NCBI GenBank assembly: GCA_013433145.1
Contig: CM024187.1
Location: forward strand, 13,753,826-13,817,825
DNA from: Ascaris suum
Taxonomy: Eukaryota > Nematoda > Chromadorea > Rhabditida > Ascarididae
DNA length: 64,000 bases
Direction of reading: 5' to 3'
Each line of letters opens with the position of its first letter. Positions within the stretch are counted from its first letter, which is position 1. Both the position numbers and the translations under genes were made by a program. Shown here piece by piece: positions 1-13,500 of the stretch. The notes beneath the pieces are model-generated. The model worked only from the letters and a program-made list of their open reading frames with translations. It did no database searches and was not told the DNA's origin.

Positions 1-312
1 AACAGCTCCCTGACATGGCTGGATCAAGAGCAGCAAAGCAAGATAGCTTTTTCATGGGTGAGCAATCCTTGTTTCATTTCAATGGTTATCCGAAAATATG
101 GTGACTTCCCACTGTTGCTGTTACGCCATAACTGTCCAGAGAACGATTTTTTCCTAAAATTACTTATTTTTTCTTCTCAGCTTCCTTATATACAAAAAAA
201 ACTCGAAGAGTTCTCGATTAAGTGTAAGTTCGAAAATAATGGCAACGACAAGACTTTGGCAAATAAGATTTGGACATCTGAAGCTTACTGCGAAATAACG
301 TATGATAAATAA
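1..312 (+). CDS. 3' end of an unidentified multi-exon gene (last two exons)
   Basis: Exon 1-57 is open in frame 1 (visible peptide NSSLTWLDQEQQSKIAFSW). It ends at a strong donor, TGG|GTGAGC. The intron 58-180 ends in TTCTTCTCAG. The next exon starts in the same phase at 181 (LPYIQKKLEEFSIK...), stays open, and stops at TAA 310-312 with C-terminus EITYDK. An ATTAAA poly(A)-type signal lies at 351-356. This gives 62 visible C-terminal residues, rich in Lys, Glu and Asn, with no signal peptide or membrane segment. I do not recognise the family. An alternative is that the exon ends at the GTATGA donor at 300 and continues to a short exon near 1063-1101 (RDLLQSAYELLSM), whose phase would fit. The terminal-exon reading is simpler. 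The donor, acceptor and frame are seen directly; being a real gene is an inference. Confidence 0.5.
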   Translation, partial: NSSLTWLDQEQQSKIAFSWVSNPCFISMVIRKYGDFPLLLLRHNCPENDFFLKLLIFSSQLPYIQKKLEEFSIKCKFENNGNDKTLANKIWTSEAYCEITYDK

Positions 313-2440
313 TGCTCAGGCAGACATTTTATGTTTGCTGCAAAAGTGATATTAAATAAGTTGACTCTCTGAGCAATTGGACAAAGTAATCTATGTTCAC
401 AGAATAGAACTACGTTGCAAAACTGATAACACGTTTCATTCATTTGTTGAACGGAAATTGAGCATTTAATGCATATGTTGGTGGACTAGAAGTGGAATAT
501 TACTAGACGTCGAAGATTGTTATGCAACGGTTTTTTAGTTGTGCGTGAAGGAAAAATGCATCAAGATGCTCGGACAAGATGAGTTATCTGTGCATGTTGA
601 TTTTTTCCAGAGAGTAACATTGGAAATGAACATATAACGGCATTGAAAGCATATGACGTACAATATGCTTTCTAGGCATTCATCATCAGATAAATTTCAC
701 ACTGATAATGAAAAAAGGTTTCGTGAACCGGAGTGACAAATGGAAGGATCGATCACAACGCTCACATAAAGCTTCTTTCCTTCCGATGAGACGTGACGCC
801 CACGAAACTTCATCTCTTTAACTTTTACGCCTCATCTGTCGCAAATGGTCACAGTGCCGACAGACCGTGAATGGAAGCTCCATCCTCATTGCTATTTCGT
901 TTCTTTGGATTTCACAATAAATGATAAGTTCTATAATTTTTTAGAGCTCACTTTGTTAGTGATCAGTTCGAAGGCAAAGACACGCTTTATAACATTTTAA
1001 GAATTTAAGTGGTGCTTCAAAGCAATCTCTGACACGAAAACTCCTGTCGTTTTCGTTTGCAGTCGAGATCTTCTCCAGTCTGCCTATGAATTGCTGTCTA
1101 TGTAAAGAAGTCGAAAAAATGCTGCTGAAGGGAGCTGAAAATTCATTGGTGTCATATGGTCAGGCCTCCAACACCTAGAACCATATAGTGCCATCAATTA
1201 TATGTATCGAAAGCGAAAATGAAAGCTAGGAAAATTCACGCTGTTGTATGGGTGGTTACGTAGAATCTGTCAAAAGTATATAAAAGTCAACTGAAAAAGG
1301 TTGGCAAATGACTCGGACCACCTGTTTAGTAGGAAGAAGTATTATTACCATAATTGGTTAGTCTGTGATCCATCAGTGAGCACATTTTTACCCCTCATTT
1401 CTTCTTTAAATAGAATTACCCGCCAAAGGTGTCGCGGAATGAATTCTGCTGACAGTGACGAAAAGAATTTCCAACACTTTTAAAGTCTCACAACTCAATT
1501 TAAAAAACAGAACGGACAAAGCGCTTGATCTCGATGTTTCACTAGGCCGAATCTAGTAAACAACTAAATCCTTGCCACCTCACGGCAGTCCACAATTTCC
1601 ATCTCAATTGCGCCCAGCACCTTCTGATAAATTTTTCTCAGCATATTTACGCCAAAGGCAAAAGACCGTAGAAACCGAAAAATCTTGTAGATAGGAAGAA
1701 GACGGGTTTTTTTGCGATTCCTCGGACTTTCTTCCTCTCTTTCCCTAATGTCTTGTATCTTTTTATCAGACGCAGAATCCTGAAGAAATTTGTTAGATAT
1801 AGAATTTCCAGTAAAAATCACGTACAGAAATTCTCGCACTACGGCAACGAAAGATGGGTAGGTTCATATCTCATAGAGTTGCTGATGCTGCTAAGCAATG
1901 GAAATGTCTTTCAACCGATGTTTCCAAGAGCTTTCAAATTTGCAGAGCGGAGAAAAACATTCGACTGCTTTTTTTAAAAAGAGCGAAACGTGTCTGAAAT
2001 GGCATCTTTTCTACTTCACAAAAACATGTCCTTTAGACGCTGAAAATAGAGATCCATAGAAAGACGAAACCGACGCTTATCAAAAATTCACTTTTAAGCT
2101 TCTCCGGCTGCTTTTTGATTATACAATCCCGTCGGTAGGCTCAGGCCACCGGTTAAATTAACATCCAACAATAGTGTACACAGGGCCATCCTTCATGCTT
2201 CAATTGTAAAGCATCAGTCGATTAAGGACGTCTAGCAGTAGTCTCAGGATATTTTTAAACTTCACCAAACATGTAATGAAATTATTTTTATTCTCTGCAG
2301 TTTTTGTTGCAAAGGGTCCTTGGTCTAACTCAAATTCGAAATACAACAACTTTAGTCCATCCCTTCTGCTATGATAAATTTCGCGTACAAGATTCCTGAA
2401 AGCCTATTAATCTGTTCTGCTCATCTCTCTCGTCGCTCCA
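313..2440. other. Intergenic or intronic stretch, no gene recognised
   Basis: AT-rich sequence without a convincing exon chain. A possible small exon at 1063-1101 sits between a TTTGCAG acceptor and a GTAAAG donor. A 91-codon minus-strand frame at 1564-1839 is highly charged but has no splice context or family resemblance. Neither is strong enough to call. Confidence 0.5.
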
Positions 2441-2449
2441 TGGGAGCTC

Positions 2450-2505
2450 GTGCAAGTGGCTCAGTCAGTAGGTATTGCCGTCCGAGTGCCGATTCAAACC
2501 AGAAC
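2450..2505 (+). repeat. tRNA-like (SINE-type) RNA polymerase III promoter relic
   Basis: TGGCTCAGTCAGTAGG at 2457-2472 resembles a tRNA A box, and GATTCAAACC at 2491-2500 resembles a B box. They are about 34 nt apart, a little closer than in a real tRNA. I could not pair an acceptor stem around them, so this is not a functional tRNA gene. The best reading is a tRNA-derived SINE head or a tRNA pseudogene. Confidence 0.4.
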
Positions 2506-3018
2506 TCCAAGCGAATATCGCTTTGAGATCATTGAGGGTCAAATTTATGACACTATGTGAGCAGCCTGTGTCGTTATATTTCCAGAACACTATATATCAA
2601 TTTTTACGTTCTCTGAGCAATTCGGGAGCTCCTGAAAACCTGGATTGAATGACATTTAAGACAACCCGAAGCGTAAACGGTTTGCGAGCTTTTATCTTTC
2701 GCTAACAGGATGCCAAATTCTTAAGTGTCATTTTAACGCCCACCCTATCTGTTACGTGGAATTTTCGAAGAGAGAAATTCTTGGTGTGCTGAACTAAATT
2801 TTTATCTATGTGCAGTGCGCGAGTCAGGTAGAGAAACTACTACTGCAATCGATAGAAGTGTGTCAACAATTTCAAAACAAGCAAATGGGTCTTTATTGCA
2901 AAGGCCGGAAATTAGCCTCATTGCAGCGATCAGCAAAGAAAAGCAATAAGCGGATCCTTTAAATCAATCATCATTTTAGTGGTACAGCACTTGACTTGGC
3001 TGCATCGAAACCTGCAGT

Positions 3019-3053
3019 CGTGGGTGGGGCGGGGGAGGGGGGGGGGAGGAGGA
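3019..3053 (+). repeat. G-rich tract with quadruplex potential
   Basis: The plus strand carries a dense series of G runs (GTGGGTGGGGCGGGGG followed by a ten-G run and GGAGG) within about 35 nt. This is enough for a G-quadruplex. No gene is assigned to it. Confidence 0.6.
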
Positions 3054-3169
3054 GTTCCATGCGTTACTGGCACATGAGCATGCGCTTGTTCAAGGGGCAA
3101 GTGCAGAATGCTGAAGAGGCGGGTGTACTTCAACTGCTGCCTAATGGCATTTTAACAATCACAGTACAA

Positions 3170-3554
3170 CATTATGCTTGCGAGACGTTGCCTGCAACCA
3201 AACGGTCATAGCGAAACGGGTTTTGTGCACTTGAAACCAAAACTCAAAGCTTTTTATAGCGCTGATGTCTCGAATAAACGGCTCAATGAGCGTCTTGCCC
3301 TCACTGAAACCCCGACGGGTTCCATTATCTTAGCCTTTAAGAAAGAGCATGATGAGCCTTTAAAAAAGAACACGATGCCATTTTAAAGCGTAATCTGCAA
3401 GCGCAGTCATAGACAGTGTAGTAGAAGGGGCGGAACAAGCAAGACATATAGGCGATGTTTGTTTGGGAACGCTGAAATCAAGCTGCAGCAGAATAAAACG
3501 CCTAGAGAATAGTCTGCTGCAGTTTTCAATCAAAAAAAAAAAAAAAAAAAAAAA
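3170..3554 (+). mobile_element. Candidate retrocopy or SINE ending in a poly(A) tail
   Basis: An AATAAA signal at 3492-3497 is followed 34 nt later by a run of 23 A at 3532-3554. This arrangement is expected from a reverse-transcribed polyadenylated RNA. Upstream, an open frame (3174-3386) contains LKAFYSADVSNKRLNERLAL, which I do not recognise. The 5' boundary and any target-site duplication are not visible, so the start is approximate. A plain poly(A) microsatellite after a chance AATAAA is the alternative. Confidence 0.35.
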
Positions 3555-4380
3555 TTCGATGGAAGAGGCACCCACGAAAACCCAGGGTTAGCTTTCTCTG
3601 TTATTTAATAACGGATTTGACCCCCAGCTCTTCTATCGCTTAGTAACTGCAAAGAAATGCCTCGGTGTACTTGAATAATAGCTTTCAACCAATGTCTTTC
3701 GACCAGTGCTGCTATGTTGAGCACTCTGTCTGGCGCTTCTCCTAGCTTCGGGAAGGACAGGATACACAGAACAACACAGAGACCTTTAAGTAATTGCGCA
3801 GTTATATAATTTTGCGTGCTATGAATAGGACACTCGCACTTGCACCGAAAAGATGACAGCAAATGCAAAAGGCATCAGTGCATCTATTTGCTACAAATGC
3901 CAGAGGCAAGAATTAGCTTTCATCAACAGCTTTATCATGTGCGAAAAGTGCTAATGAGGCACTCGTCATTACTTGATAGGTGTCCAATCCAAGAAACTAT
4001 TTCCAGTCAAATAAACTCGCAATATCCGTCTATTTCAGCAGAGCATAATTCGCGACATTTAGGATACATATTTGGAAAGCAGAAATAAAAATACTGAAAA
4101 TTACTTAAGCACTCATTACAACGAGAACTCTACGCATCATTTTCCACATTAATTCATTGTATGCAATTTCATAAGCCTATTTTTGCATTTTTTACACAGT
4201 GCATTCAACGCGAAAAGCAAAATTCAAAGCAACAAAAGCAGCTGACATATGCTCGAACAATCAGCTTTGTCACTCGCTAACGCAAATTTTAAATCCATAT
4301 TTGCGAAGCGACTCTCAAGCGAAAATTGCCGATCATGTCGAACTTTAGACGCCTTTAAGCAGCGCCTCTTTTTTTGCTCA

Positions 4381-4560
4381 TTACATTAACACCAGCTCGT
4401 TATTCGGCTTCAAATGGTAGTCGGCAACTGAAAAAAAATCCATAGAAAATATGATGCCTAATGCGCAAATGATTTTTGACGGTTCCATCAGTATAAAAAA
4501 TGTGTTCGCTTTGCTGTCAACAAGACATCGCTTTTTCGAATGGACGATCTGGGCCCTTTG
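4381..4560 (-). mobile_element. Possible retropepsin-like relic of an LTR retrotransposon
   Basis: The minus-strand frame reads RCLVDSKANTFFI and, 13 residues later, ALGIIFSMDFFSVADYHLKP. These resemble the catalytic LVDTGA.VS.I block and the ILGMDFL...D block of retroviral-type aspartic proteases. The catalytic DTG has decayed to DSK, so this could not be an active protease. The flanks show no reverse transcriptase or gag that I can recognise. The match is short, and chance resemblance remains possible. Confidence 0.3.
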
Positions 4561-7500
4561 TCCCTTCAAAAATTTCGAGACGATGACCTACTATTCAAAA
4601 AGGTTCATAACGATTCTTCCTTTCTAGAGGCGTCGCAAGGGATATTCTTTTCTGATAGTCATTGTACAGAAGGAAATGTGATATTCAACTTTTTCCGGCA
4701 GACGCAAAACTAATAAACACTGCCTAGAAAGTACCCCATAAAATCTGTCGTTAAGTAAACGGGCAATTGAGTGCAAAATGCCATAACTAAAAAAGCGAAA
4801 AAACCTGCTAAATCGTAAAAATTTCTAAATGAACCGGATTACCACTAAATTTACCGGAAATTCAAGTCCAATCTACAAAACTTGGCGACCATATTCTTAA
4901 GCTGAAATTGCGGCGCATCAATTAACCTTTTTTTTTTCGTTAAAGTCAGTGAACTCACAAACGCCTAACATATTCGACCGGTTGAGTAGTAAAGGTTGCC
5001 GCCTAAAACCTGTCAGGCCTTCAAAATGCTCGTTACAACTCAGAGCCATTCCCGGTGATCCACCACCCCCTTTCCCTCACTCCCACACCTAGCGTCGACT
5101 GAGAAATTTCTGATACCATTTTCACGCAATAGATTTCTGTACCAGGCTCTTGCTGTAATAAGTCAGCTCATTTAACACCGTTTAACTCTGATGCGATTAA
5201 TCACTTGTTGAGGCTTTCCAAATGCTTGCTTTTTTGGAAAACAAATAATTGAATTGTTACCGCAAATATCATCAGCCGCATAGAAATTAGCAATTTATTC
5301 CGTTGCAAAGCCGTTCTTTGGGGTGCTTGGGAGAGTGCTAAAAGATAGTTACATCCCTAGAGCATATTTTTAATGCACTTTTTAATGAGTGGTACGAACG
5401 GAAACTTCTTGAAACGCTCTAGCAACTATGTGGAATTTCTACTTCCCTGACGACGTAAATGTGTTCATGTGGGACAGGTGAAGCGAGCCGAAGTTTCTTA
5501 GCTTAGGGCGAGCAAAGAGAGGCTAAAAAACTGATGATGTCCTTGATTTCTTTCTTGTAGGTCCTCCAACATATGTCGGTGCCGAGGTGAGCGTGTACGG
5601 AGTAATGAGAAATCCGGTTTTCCTCTCACTTTTCCTCGTTTACATTGTATTTGCTTGCGTTCGCTGCTGTTCGGTTTTTCATCAAAATTATCTGTTGAAC
5701 GGTTGTGCCGCATTTTTAGTATCAGTAGTATCAGCTTCTCTCTCTAGTAGTACCAGCTTTTCATGCCGCATTTTTCTGGCGTTCTAGCAGAGCTTTGAGA
5801 ACGCCCAGAATTTACTGAATTCTGTAAAGACCACCCACTTCCGCCCATAACTTAGGCAATCAAACCATCTTGTAGCTTCATGGGAAATACCGAGATTGGA
5901 CGATTCAAGTGGCATGTTCTTGATCAGTGACTTCCATCATCAGCCGAACGATGGCCAAACCGTCGACCAGTGGAATTTCACTACTGATAGTCTGATTGAC
6001 CACGTTTGCCGAGATAATCTCAATGAAGTTGTCCGTAAAATTCAGCCAGTTTGGTTGCATCGGCCATACCACTCTTGTTGATCAACTTGCATGAGGCCTA
6101 AGCTTAGTTCTGTGCCAATCCACCGGCGCAATTTTGGACCATTTTCTACCGACCATCTAGTAGTGTTTGAAGCAAACAACAAATGGAAACGAGACAGCTG
6201 AACAGGCTGGGCCGACCGAATTTTACAGAATACCCTTGAGGTACTGCTGATATTTGTGACAAGCCCCTAGGCCATTCCAGAGCCACCTTCGGGTGGCGCT
6301 ATCTTCAAACACCGGTTACTTCTAATGAAATCACTTTCTTAAGACGACAACCGGCAACGCAGCCCAAAAAAATGAAAGTGTGCTGCAAAAACAAATAGAG
6401 TTGGACGGCGAAAAATCCCACTTGTACATCCCGGTTATATAATTCAGAAGTTTCACTGTTATAATAATAGCAATGAAGTGTTTACTCACATGTGGGAGGA
6501 AGGAAACAAGTGATGCAATAAACAAACCGGAAAAAATACCACAAAATGAATACGAACTAGTAAAGCAATTAAAAAAACGCACAAACATCTCAATACACAT
6601 GAGAAAACAAAAATTCACCTCTTAAAAGCTTTCTTTGTAAACGAATCGTCTTTGGCGAACATCATTGTAACAGCATCTATCGAGACCCCGTTTTATAAGG
6701 CGTTCAAACTTATGTGGCCATCCGCACGTCATGATACCGGAAAAAACATTCGAAGCAAAGAGACAGTCTCCTGCTAGTCATCAATACAAAGAAAGCTCGA
6801 ATGCTGCGTCTGAATATTGCGCTAGAAGAATTTCATTGATAGAATTGTGGGGATTTAAAAGCGTGGAAGTGCTGAATGAGGTCCGCTTCCGCCACAAGCA
6901 GTTGTTTATGCGTTGAAAATATTCTTTTCAAAATATACAATCTCCCACTGTTGTCACTAAAGAATAAATGCGCCAAAGAATAGTTTTGATTAGACGTTTC
7001 AGCATCCGATGTCACCAAAGCAAAACCCACATGGCGCTCTCGAATAATGCTGCAGTGAATAATGCTCACAAAAAACGATCCATCGAATCTTTGAAACAGC
7101 CGAATTTCTGAACTGACATAAACGTATGCTGCCGTATTCATCACTTTTCACATTTCTTACAAACAAAGATTCATTTAATAAAAGAAGGATTCAGTTCTTA
7201 AATACATCACCCTTCCAGGAGAGAATTTTAACCTAATTTGTTCATGTATAGTTACCGCAACCATTCTACACATAATGCGACGAAATTTGCAAAAATGCAC
7301 TGCTACCAGTAGTCGTACAGGATGATTTAACAACGACTTTTTACCGTAGTGAATGTTTTTCAGGCGAGCAGTCCTAACGCGGAGCAGTTGTAGCATGCAG
7401 CCAGTGTGAAGTACTATGACTGCTGAGATTTGTAGCGAACGTCAGATATCATGCATGACTTCAGGAACACTATTCAAGCGAACAAAAAATTTCCAATTAT

Positions 7501-10500
7501 TATTTAAGTAAGAACGTTTTTGTATGACTGCTTAGAGAATCGAGTATAAGTAAGAGTCACTATGAGTTTGTTTGTTTGTTGACTAATGGTCTAGCGAGAT
7601 TCGATGCACAAATGGTATAAATGATTAGGTTCTAATCTAAATTGGTTGAACATCGCTTGAGGCCCGTGTGACAATCTCCGCTCAGTTTATTCCACCATGT
7701 CAGAAATTCCAGGATGAGAGTAAGATTGAAGTATGCGCCAAGCTACTGAGTCACAAGCAATTGGTAAGAGCAAGTTAAGATTCGCTTCGTTTATGAGGAA
7801 ACTTTCGATTAGCTTGAGCTCAAAACTGGGAAGTGGCGGAATCTAGTTATTTTGGGCTGTAGCGCAAAGAAAGAGATAAATGAGACTAACTGTATTTTTG
7901 CATAAGACATCGATTGTTGTGGACTCAGCAGTGACGAGCTTGAAAAGATGTTTCGATGTAGCATTTCTTAAGCGGAAGAAATGTCTAGTGATAAAATCAG
8001 TTGAGGAATGATGGAACTCCCAGGTGTGATGCTGTCTGATAACTTGCTCTATGGATTGTTAATGCATCGCGGTTCCCTGATCGGGCGCACCAAATGTTGA
8101 GAAAGCAGCAGCTAGAAAGGAATCCAGTTGCTGAAGCACTACTTGGAAGTAAAGTAGGATGTGTGCGAGTTTGGCTTACCAACGGTGCACTGTTGGTTGC
8201 TAAAGTGAAGCAATCGTGACTGCAATGATTTCCGCGAATGCCATTTTCCTTGTCAGTACCTCTCACTATTAAGCATAAGCATAAGTAAGTACTCATCGAC
8301 ATAGCAGGTGACCAGTTCATGGCGTAGGCGACGGCGTATTTTTGAACGATAAGAGTTTACATAAGACTGAATTTTTCGGAACTAAAGAAACATGCGTTGG
8401 AAAACAATAACAAGTTCTTTACAGCATGCGGAGATTGGACTCATATTAATTCGCAGTGAAATGGAATTAAATATATACCACCTATGGATAAACTCAAAAC
8501 GCCAAAGAGTGAGCGTTACGCAGGCATAGACTAGTAAACATTTTAAGCAAAGTGGCTGAAGTGTGCGGTTATAGCCACCTCTTTCGAGTGTAAATAAGCA
8601 GGTCCAAACGTGGGATAGCGTGTGGTCATCATTTTTGTAGTTTCACTGACCTTTGTTCACACTAGGAAACGGTTTTGGTGAGTGCGCGCTTTAGCACAAG
8701 AAATCGACGTGTTTAACAGCATCGTAAATTGTGACTGAACAAGACAGCTGTTAAAGTGCTTTTTGGATTCGAACTCGCTCCACATCTGTCATAAACTCAT
8801 AATGCGAAATATCCATTTGCCTGATATTTCCATATCGATCTTTTCTAGGTTTTTACTTATCAGCGATACCTTCTATGAGGTTTGGCTCCAGTGACCACTT
8901 GCTAATTTGCGTATCTTCCCCCTCATTGTCAGAAACTCCTCATTGGTCATAATATGAAACCCATGCAGCGACCTCAAAAATTTCAACTTTGCGAAGCGTA
9001 ACATTTGTCTCGTCTTTAATGACATATTTGCCACCAATTTTCAAATCTCTATTAGCGTCTCCTTCTCAATTAAATCAGTCAAAGAGCATCAAAGTCTTCA
9101 GCTTTCAGTCATGCTCGTTGTGCTTATAGAACGGATGAACAACCTCTCGCAGAAGTGCTGCAAATCTCTTACGATCTCTTCATAAAAAGGATTATAGCTG
9201 AAGATTGTTGTAGAAAGCAGTAGTAATAGTAGACTGCACTGATCCATCAGTAAATATGCTGAAGATATTTGTTCAATGTGGTAACAATTGATGATTACTG
9301 TGGAAAATTCTTAGTCGGCAAGTAGGCAGACGGCACATAGAACTGACCAGCAAGGTTATGGCTGCTCATCTAAGCAGCTGCTTCATACAGCCTAACAAAC
9401 GTTTGCATTGCTAGCTGCTCTGATTCCTATATCAATGCTCTTAAGAGGATAAATTTATATATAAGGAATAAACTATGGTGATAGGTTCGGCTCTTAAAAA
9501 TCAATTTCGACGAACAAAGAGCCTCGATTGAGACTAACCTGAGACCAAGAAAAATTCTATTTGCCTTTTTTCTGCTGGAGTTCTTTAAAGTCGAGAATAA
9601 CAACAGTCTGGAGCAAGTAGGGCAACAGAGAGAGCCATTTCAACCGAAGGCTTGTTCATCTCCTATCAGCAACCTCCAAGCTGTTCGAAAAGGACTGGAC
9701 CACCCAATTTACAACTTTATAGGATCTTCTTTACCGCAATTCCAACATACCGTCAGAAGGAGGTGTTCGCAGCCAAGGTCTTTTGTGCTGAACAGCAAAG
9801 CTAAAAACATTTCATCATAGTAGTGTCACCTGTCACCTCTCTAACTTCGAAATGACAAAACTACTTTTTGAAAGCTCGGTTTTCTTGAGACTGCAAATAT
9901 TTTTATCTCTTGTATTGTCTGCTGGTCGAAAGTCTGCCGCCGTTGCTATATTTAACCTCTCCAATCGGGCAATGTTTAAAATCAGGAAATGTGGTCGCTC
10001 AGATATAGTGGCGAAACATTTCAGATTTTGCCAGTATTGAGTTCAACGACGTAGTCTACAGTGCTCTTCAAAACTACACAGTAGGAAGTTGAACAGTTTG
10101 TTGCAGCAGCTAGTCACAACAGAACTGGACTGAGATTATATCATAGAGACACTACTGAATTAACTCTAGTCAAAGATGATTGAGTTACCAGGTGTCCGCA
10201 CTTTTGAACTGGGTGAATTCTACGCAGTGACCTCCTGTGCCAGTGGAGCAGCATATGCTCTCAACGTTATCTTCCAAAAATAAGGACATGCAAAAGCGCA
10301 TCGTCAGAAGAAATGATTCTGTTGTGAGTTTAGTGATTCATATAAAACTATTGTAATCCTAATTTTTTGTTTGCAGCATTCTTCTCATTGCCCTGATAAA
10401 GACATTCGATGTTTTTTAAAGCTTGTTGTTGTTCGGAAGAATCGACCAGAAAATGATTTCTTCCTCGTTGTGTATCATACTCAACATTTCCACACGCTTG

Positions 10501-13500
10501 GATGCAGATCGATGCGACATTGTACATACTCGACAGGCTTTGCGCCTTGTAGCGACCTTTCCATTTTTCCAAGGGAACCCTTTTTTGGCAGGAACGGGGA
10601 ATCTTCTCTCCATTTGAGCGAATAAGTGGAAGTATTCCCAGAGATTTCCCTCAACATTTTAGAAAACTCTATAATTGTTTTCTGTCACTCATGAGCAAAA
10701 AATGAGCCCACCTTCTGTGACAACAATAGGGGGCTATGGACGTCCTCTGATCCATTGCATTTCTTTCGAGTCGAAATAGTAATTTAGTTAAATATATGAG
10801 ATGAAAAAAACAAAAAATTTTTGCATGACTATTGGGACTGCGGGTCTTCTCAAAGGCCATCTAGAACATCGAATTTCAATAGGAGTGTTTAGAAAATTTT
10901 TCGAATGGGTATTTAAGCAACAGGATTTTTGTATGACTATATGAGCAGTGTAACTTTTGAATGATTACTTGGATAACGGAATTTCCGCAAAACTATTTAA
11001 TTAGTAGGTTTTATGCATGATAATATGTCAAGGAGGATGGTGTGCGTCCGTATATTTATTGAGCAAGTGGACAGGTCTGTTGGACATGTGGCCAAAACAC
11101 GTGAAATGATGTGTTAATTTTTTATAAACCAGGCCGCTCGCACAAATCCTCCTAAAAATACTCATTTTTTATGCCTTTGCAAATTTGCATTGCAGCTGAC
11201 AATATGACGTCACCGCGACGGCACGTATAGTGTGTGTACGTTTTTCTGTGCGGTACTTTCAATACGGGAATTATTGAAACAAGTGGTGCCAAATGCGGTG
11301 GGTATTGTGATATACATCACAGAATGGCCTTTTATGCCATTCTTCACGTCGATCTGCGAACTTCTGTTAAAACCTTAACAAATGCCAAAAAATCTGCACA
11401 CATTTCGTAGCACAGGTTTTCTATTTTGCAGAGGAGCGGATCTAATACAGGGAACTGACCTCTTCTCTACCTAAGTTCCTTTCATATTTGACGAATCAGA
11501 GTGGACAATGGTGAAAGTAGTCGACATAAGGTGCACATTATATGCGCAAAATTTCGTATTTCTAGCTGCAGTGGTACCTGTTGAAACTGTCAGACAGACA
11601 AACATACACAACAACGTACACATACGCACCGGTACGTCAATGCGATATGCAGTAATAAATTTGCAAACGCAAGAAAGTTAATCTATTCAGGAAGTGACAA
11701 ATGTGCGCATATTATTTCGTACAGGAAAACAGCAACTGCAGTGTAATTAATGAGAATGACGGAAAATGCCTACACAGGAAGTAACAAATTACAGTGACTC
11801 AGTTGTACGTAATCAGCGAAGCCAGTGGCAACATTCAGAGAACCAGCTGTCTGTTGCTGTAACTTCAAGACGTTTTTTAAAAAATTAACTTGGGATGACT
11901 ACGCTCTCTCATTCCAATTGGCGAGAAGCTTGGAGCAGGAATAAAATATGGAGGTGACTAATGAATTGCAAAACTAGAGATAAACTCTATGTGAGTGCTT
12001 CAAAAGAGATCTGTTGTACTAATCTTGCACAGTTTCGCGAAATCGAAATTCTATTGCGTAGTACTTTTTTCGTCTTACTTCGGTGGGTTCCTTTCGAGTT
12101 TGCCTCAATTCTTTTTACCCTGCAAAAAGTTGCGCAGTGTAAAACAGTTGATAATAACAGGTCGCGGAAGAGGGGGGACGTAAGATTAACAATACCTAGC
12201 ACCACAGGTAGCGTAAGAGCATTGCGAGCCCTCCTTTTTGTCAACTGTTTAAAACTTGTCATGTTTGCTTATTTATTGAAATATCTAACGTCGTAACTCT
12301 TATCCGTTTTTCAAAGAAAAGTTCTGCGGAGCTTGCCTGTGAACGCAGCAAGAAACTGAAGCTCGAGGCCAAAAAATGCTTAAAGTATTCGTTTTCCTTG
12401 ACAGGGTTTCCATTAGCATCCATATTTATATTGTTTACGACACTTCCGTATCTGTTCAGGTGCATTCATTTCAACAACCTTATCGTTTTCAACCTTCCTG
12501 ACTTGCTTTAGATTCGAAACCATGCATCTGCCTCTATCTTAACTACATCGAAATTGCGGCACCAAAACGTCCTGCTTCGACTAACCGTCACCAAAAACGT
12601 TCCGAAAAGTGTTGCAGCAAACAAACAATCGACTTCTGTTATCAAAATGCAGTCGAATCGAAGGGCAAAGTTCAGTGGATTTTGGGCACCCCTTCCAATT
12701 TATACGAAACGGAACTTTTTAGCATTTTGTCTAGCACGATGGAGAACTCCGTTCTTTGTCATCCGAAAACAAGCAACTGAAGTATGGAACTATTCGGCTC
12801 CAAACACGCGAGAAACTTTAGTGTCCTACCCATACCAGGCATTAAACGAAACATTTCACTTTTTCAAAGGCTAACTTAAGCTTCCCCCAAAGATCACTCT
12901 AATCAAACATGCTCAAAGAAGCCAACGTCCGCTGAATGCCGCAAAAACACTCGAGCATTAGAGAGCGTGTTGAAAATATCACATCCCTGCATCGATCATT
13001 TCCTGTATGTTATTGTCAAATGCAACACTCCTCTGAAAATAAATCGCTCGCCTGATATGATTTCTGGATTGCCTGATTCTAACTGTTTTAAGCGAATTCT
13101 TTGCGAAGATGCATGAACTGGTCATTATACCTGCACGCGCTTATGCCCGTATGAATATTTCGGTCCACTAAGCGAAATCTCCTCACGAGAGTTTGGGGTT
13201 TTGTTTCACCAGTGAATTTCGAAGATCGCAAGAAACTATGCAGACCACACACCAAACTGCAATTCATAAAATTAACTGCTTGACTCTGCAGTATATTGTT
13301 TTCCACATTTTTTCTGCAATGTATTAGAATACGTCGCTTGATATAAGTGACCATGTCGCTTTACCATCACTGCATTACTTCACATTGTTAAGATAGGTCG
13401 GCCTTCCATCCTCTCACTTCAACAACAACTCGGCTCAGTGAACCATCTAAACATCCTACCAAATTAAAAGCCCTTTGGGTATTTGCTGGAAACTATACGC

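Noticed and set aside
5896..6081. Plus-strand frame with polar, protein-like composition
   Set aside because: Isolated, without splice sites or family resemblance, in a region of old repeats.
131..10470. Similar peptide phrase NCPENDFFL (near 142) and NRPENDFFL (near 10445) in two plus-strand frames
   Set aside because: The surrounding DNA is not alignable beyond about 30 nt, and the first copy falls in an intron of the left-edge gene. Likely coincidence.
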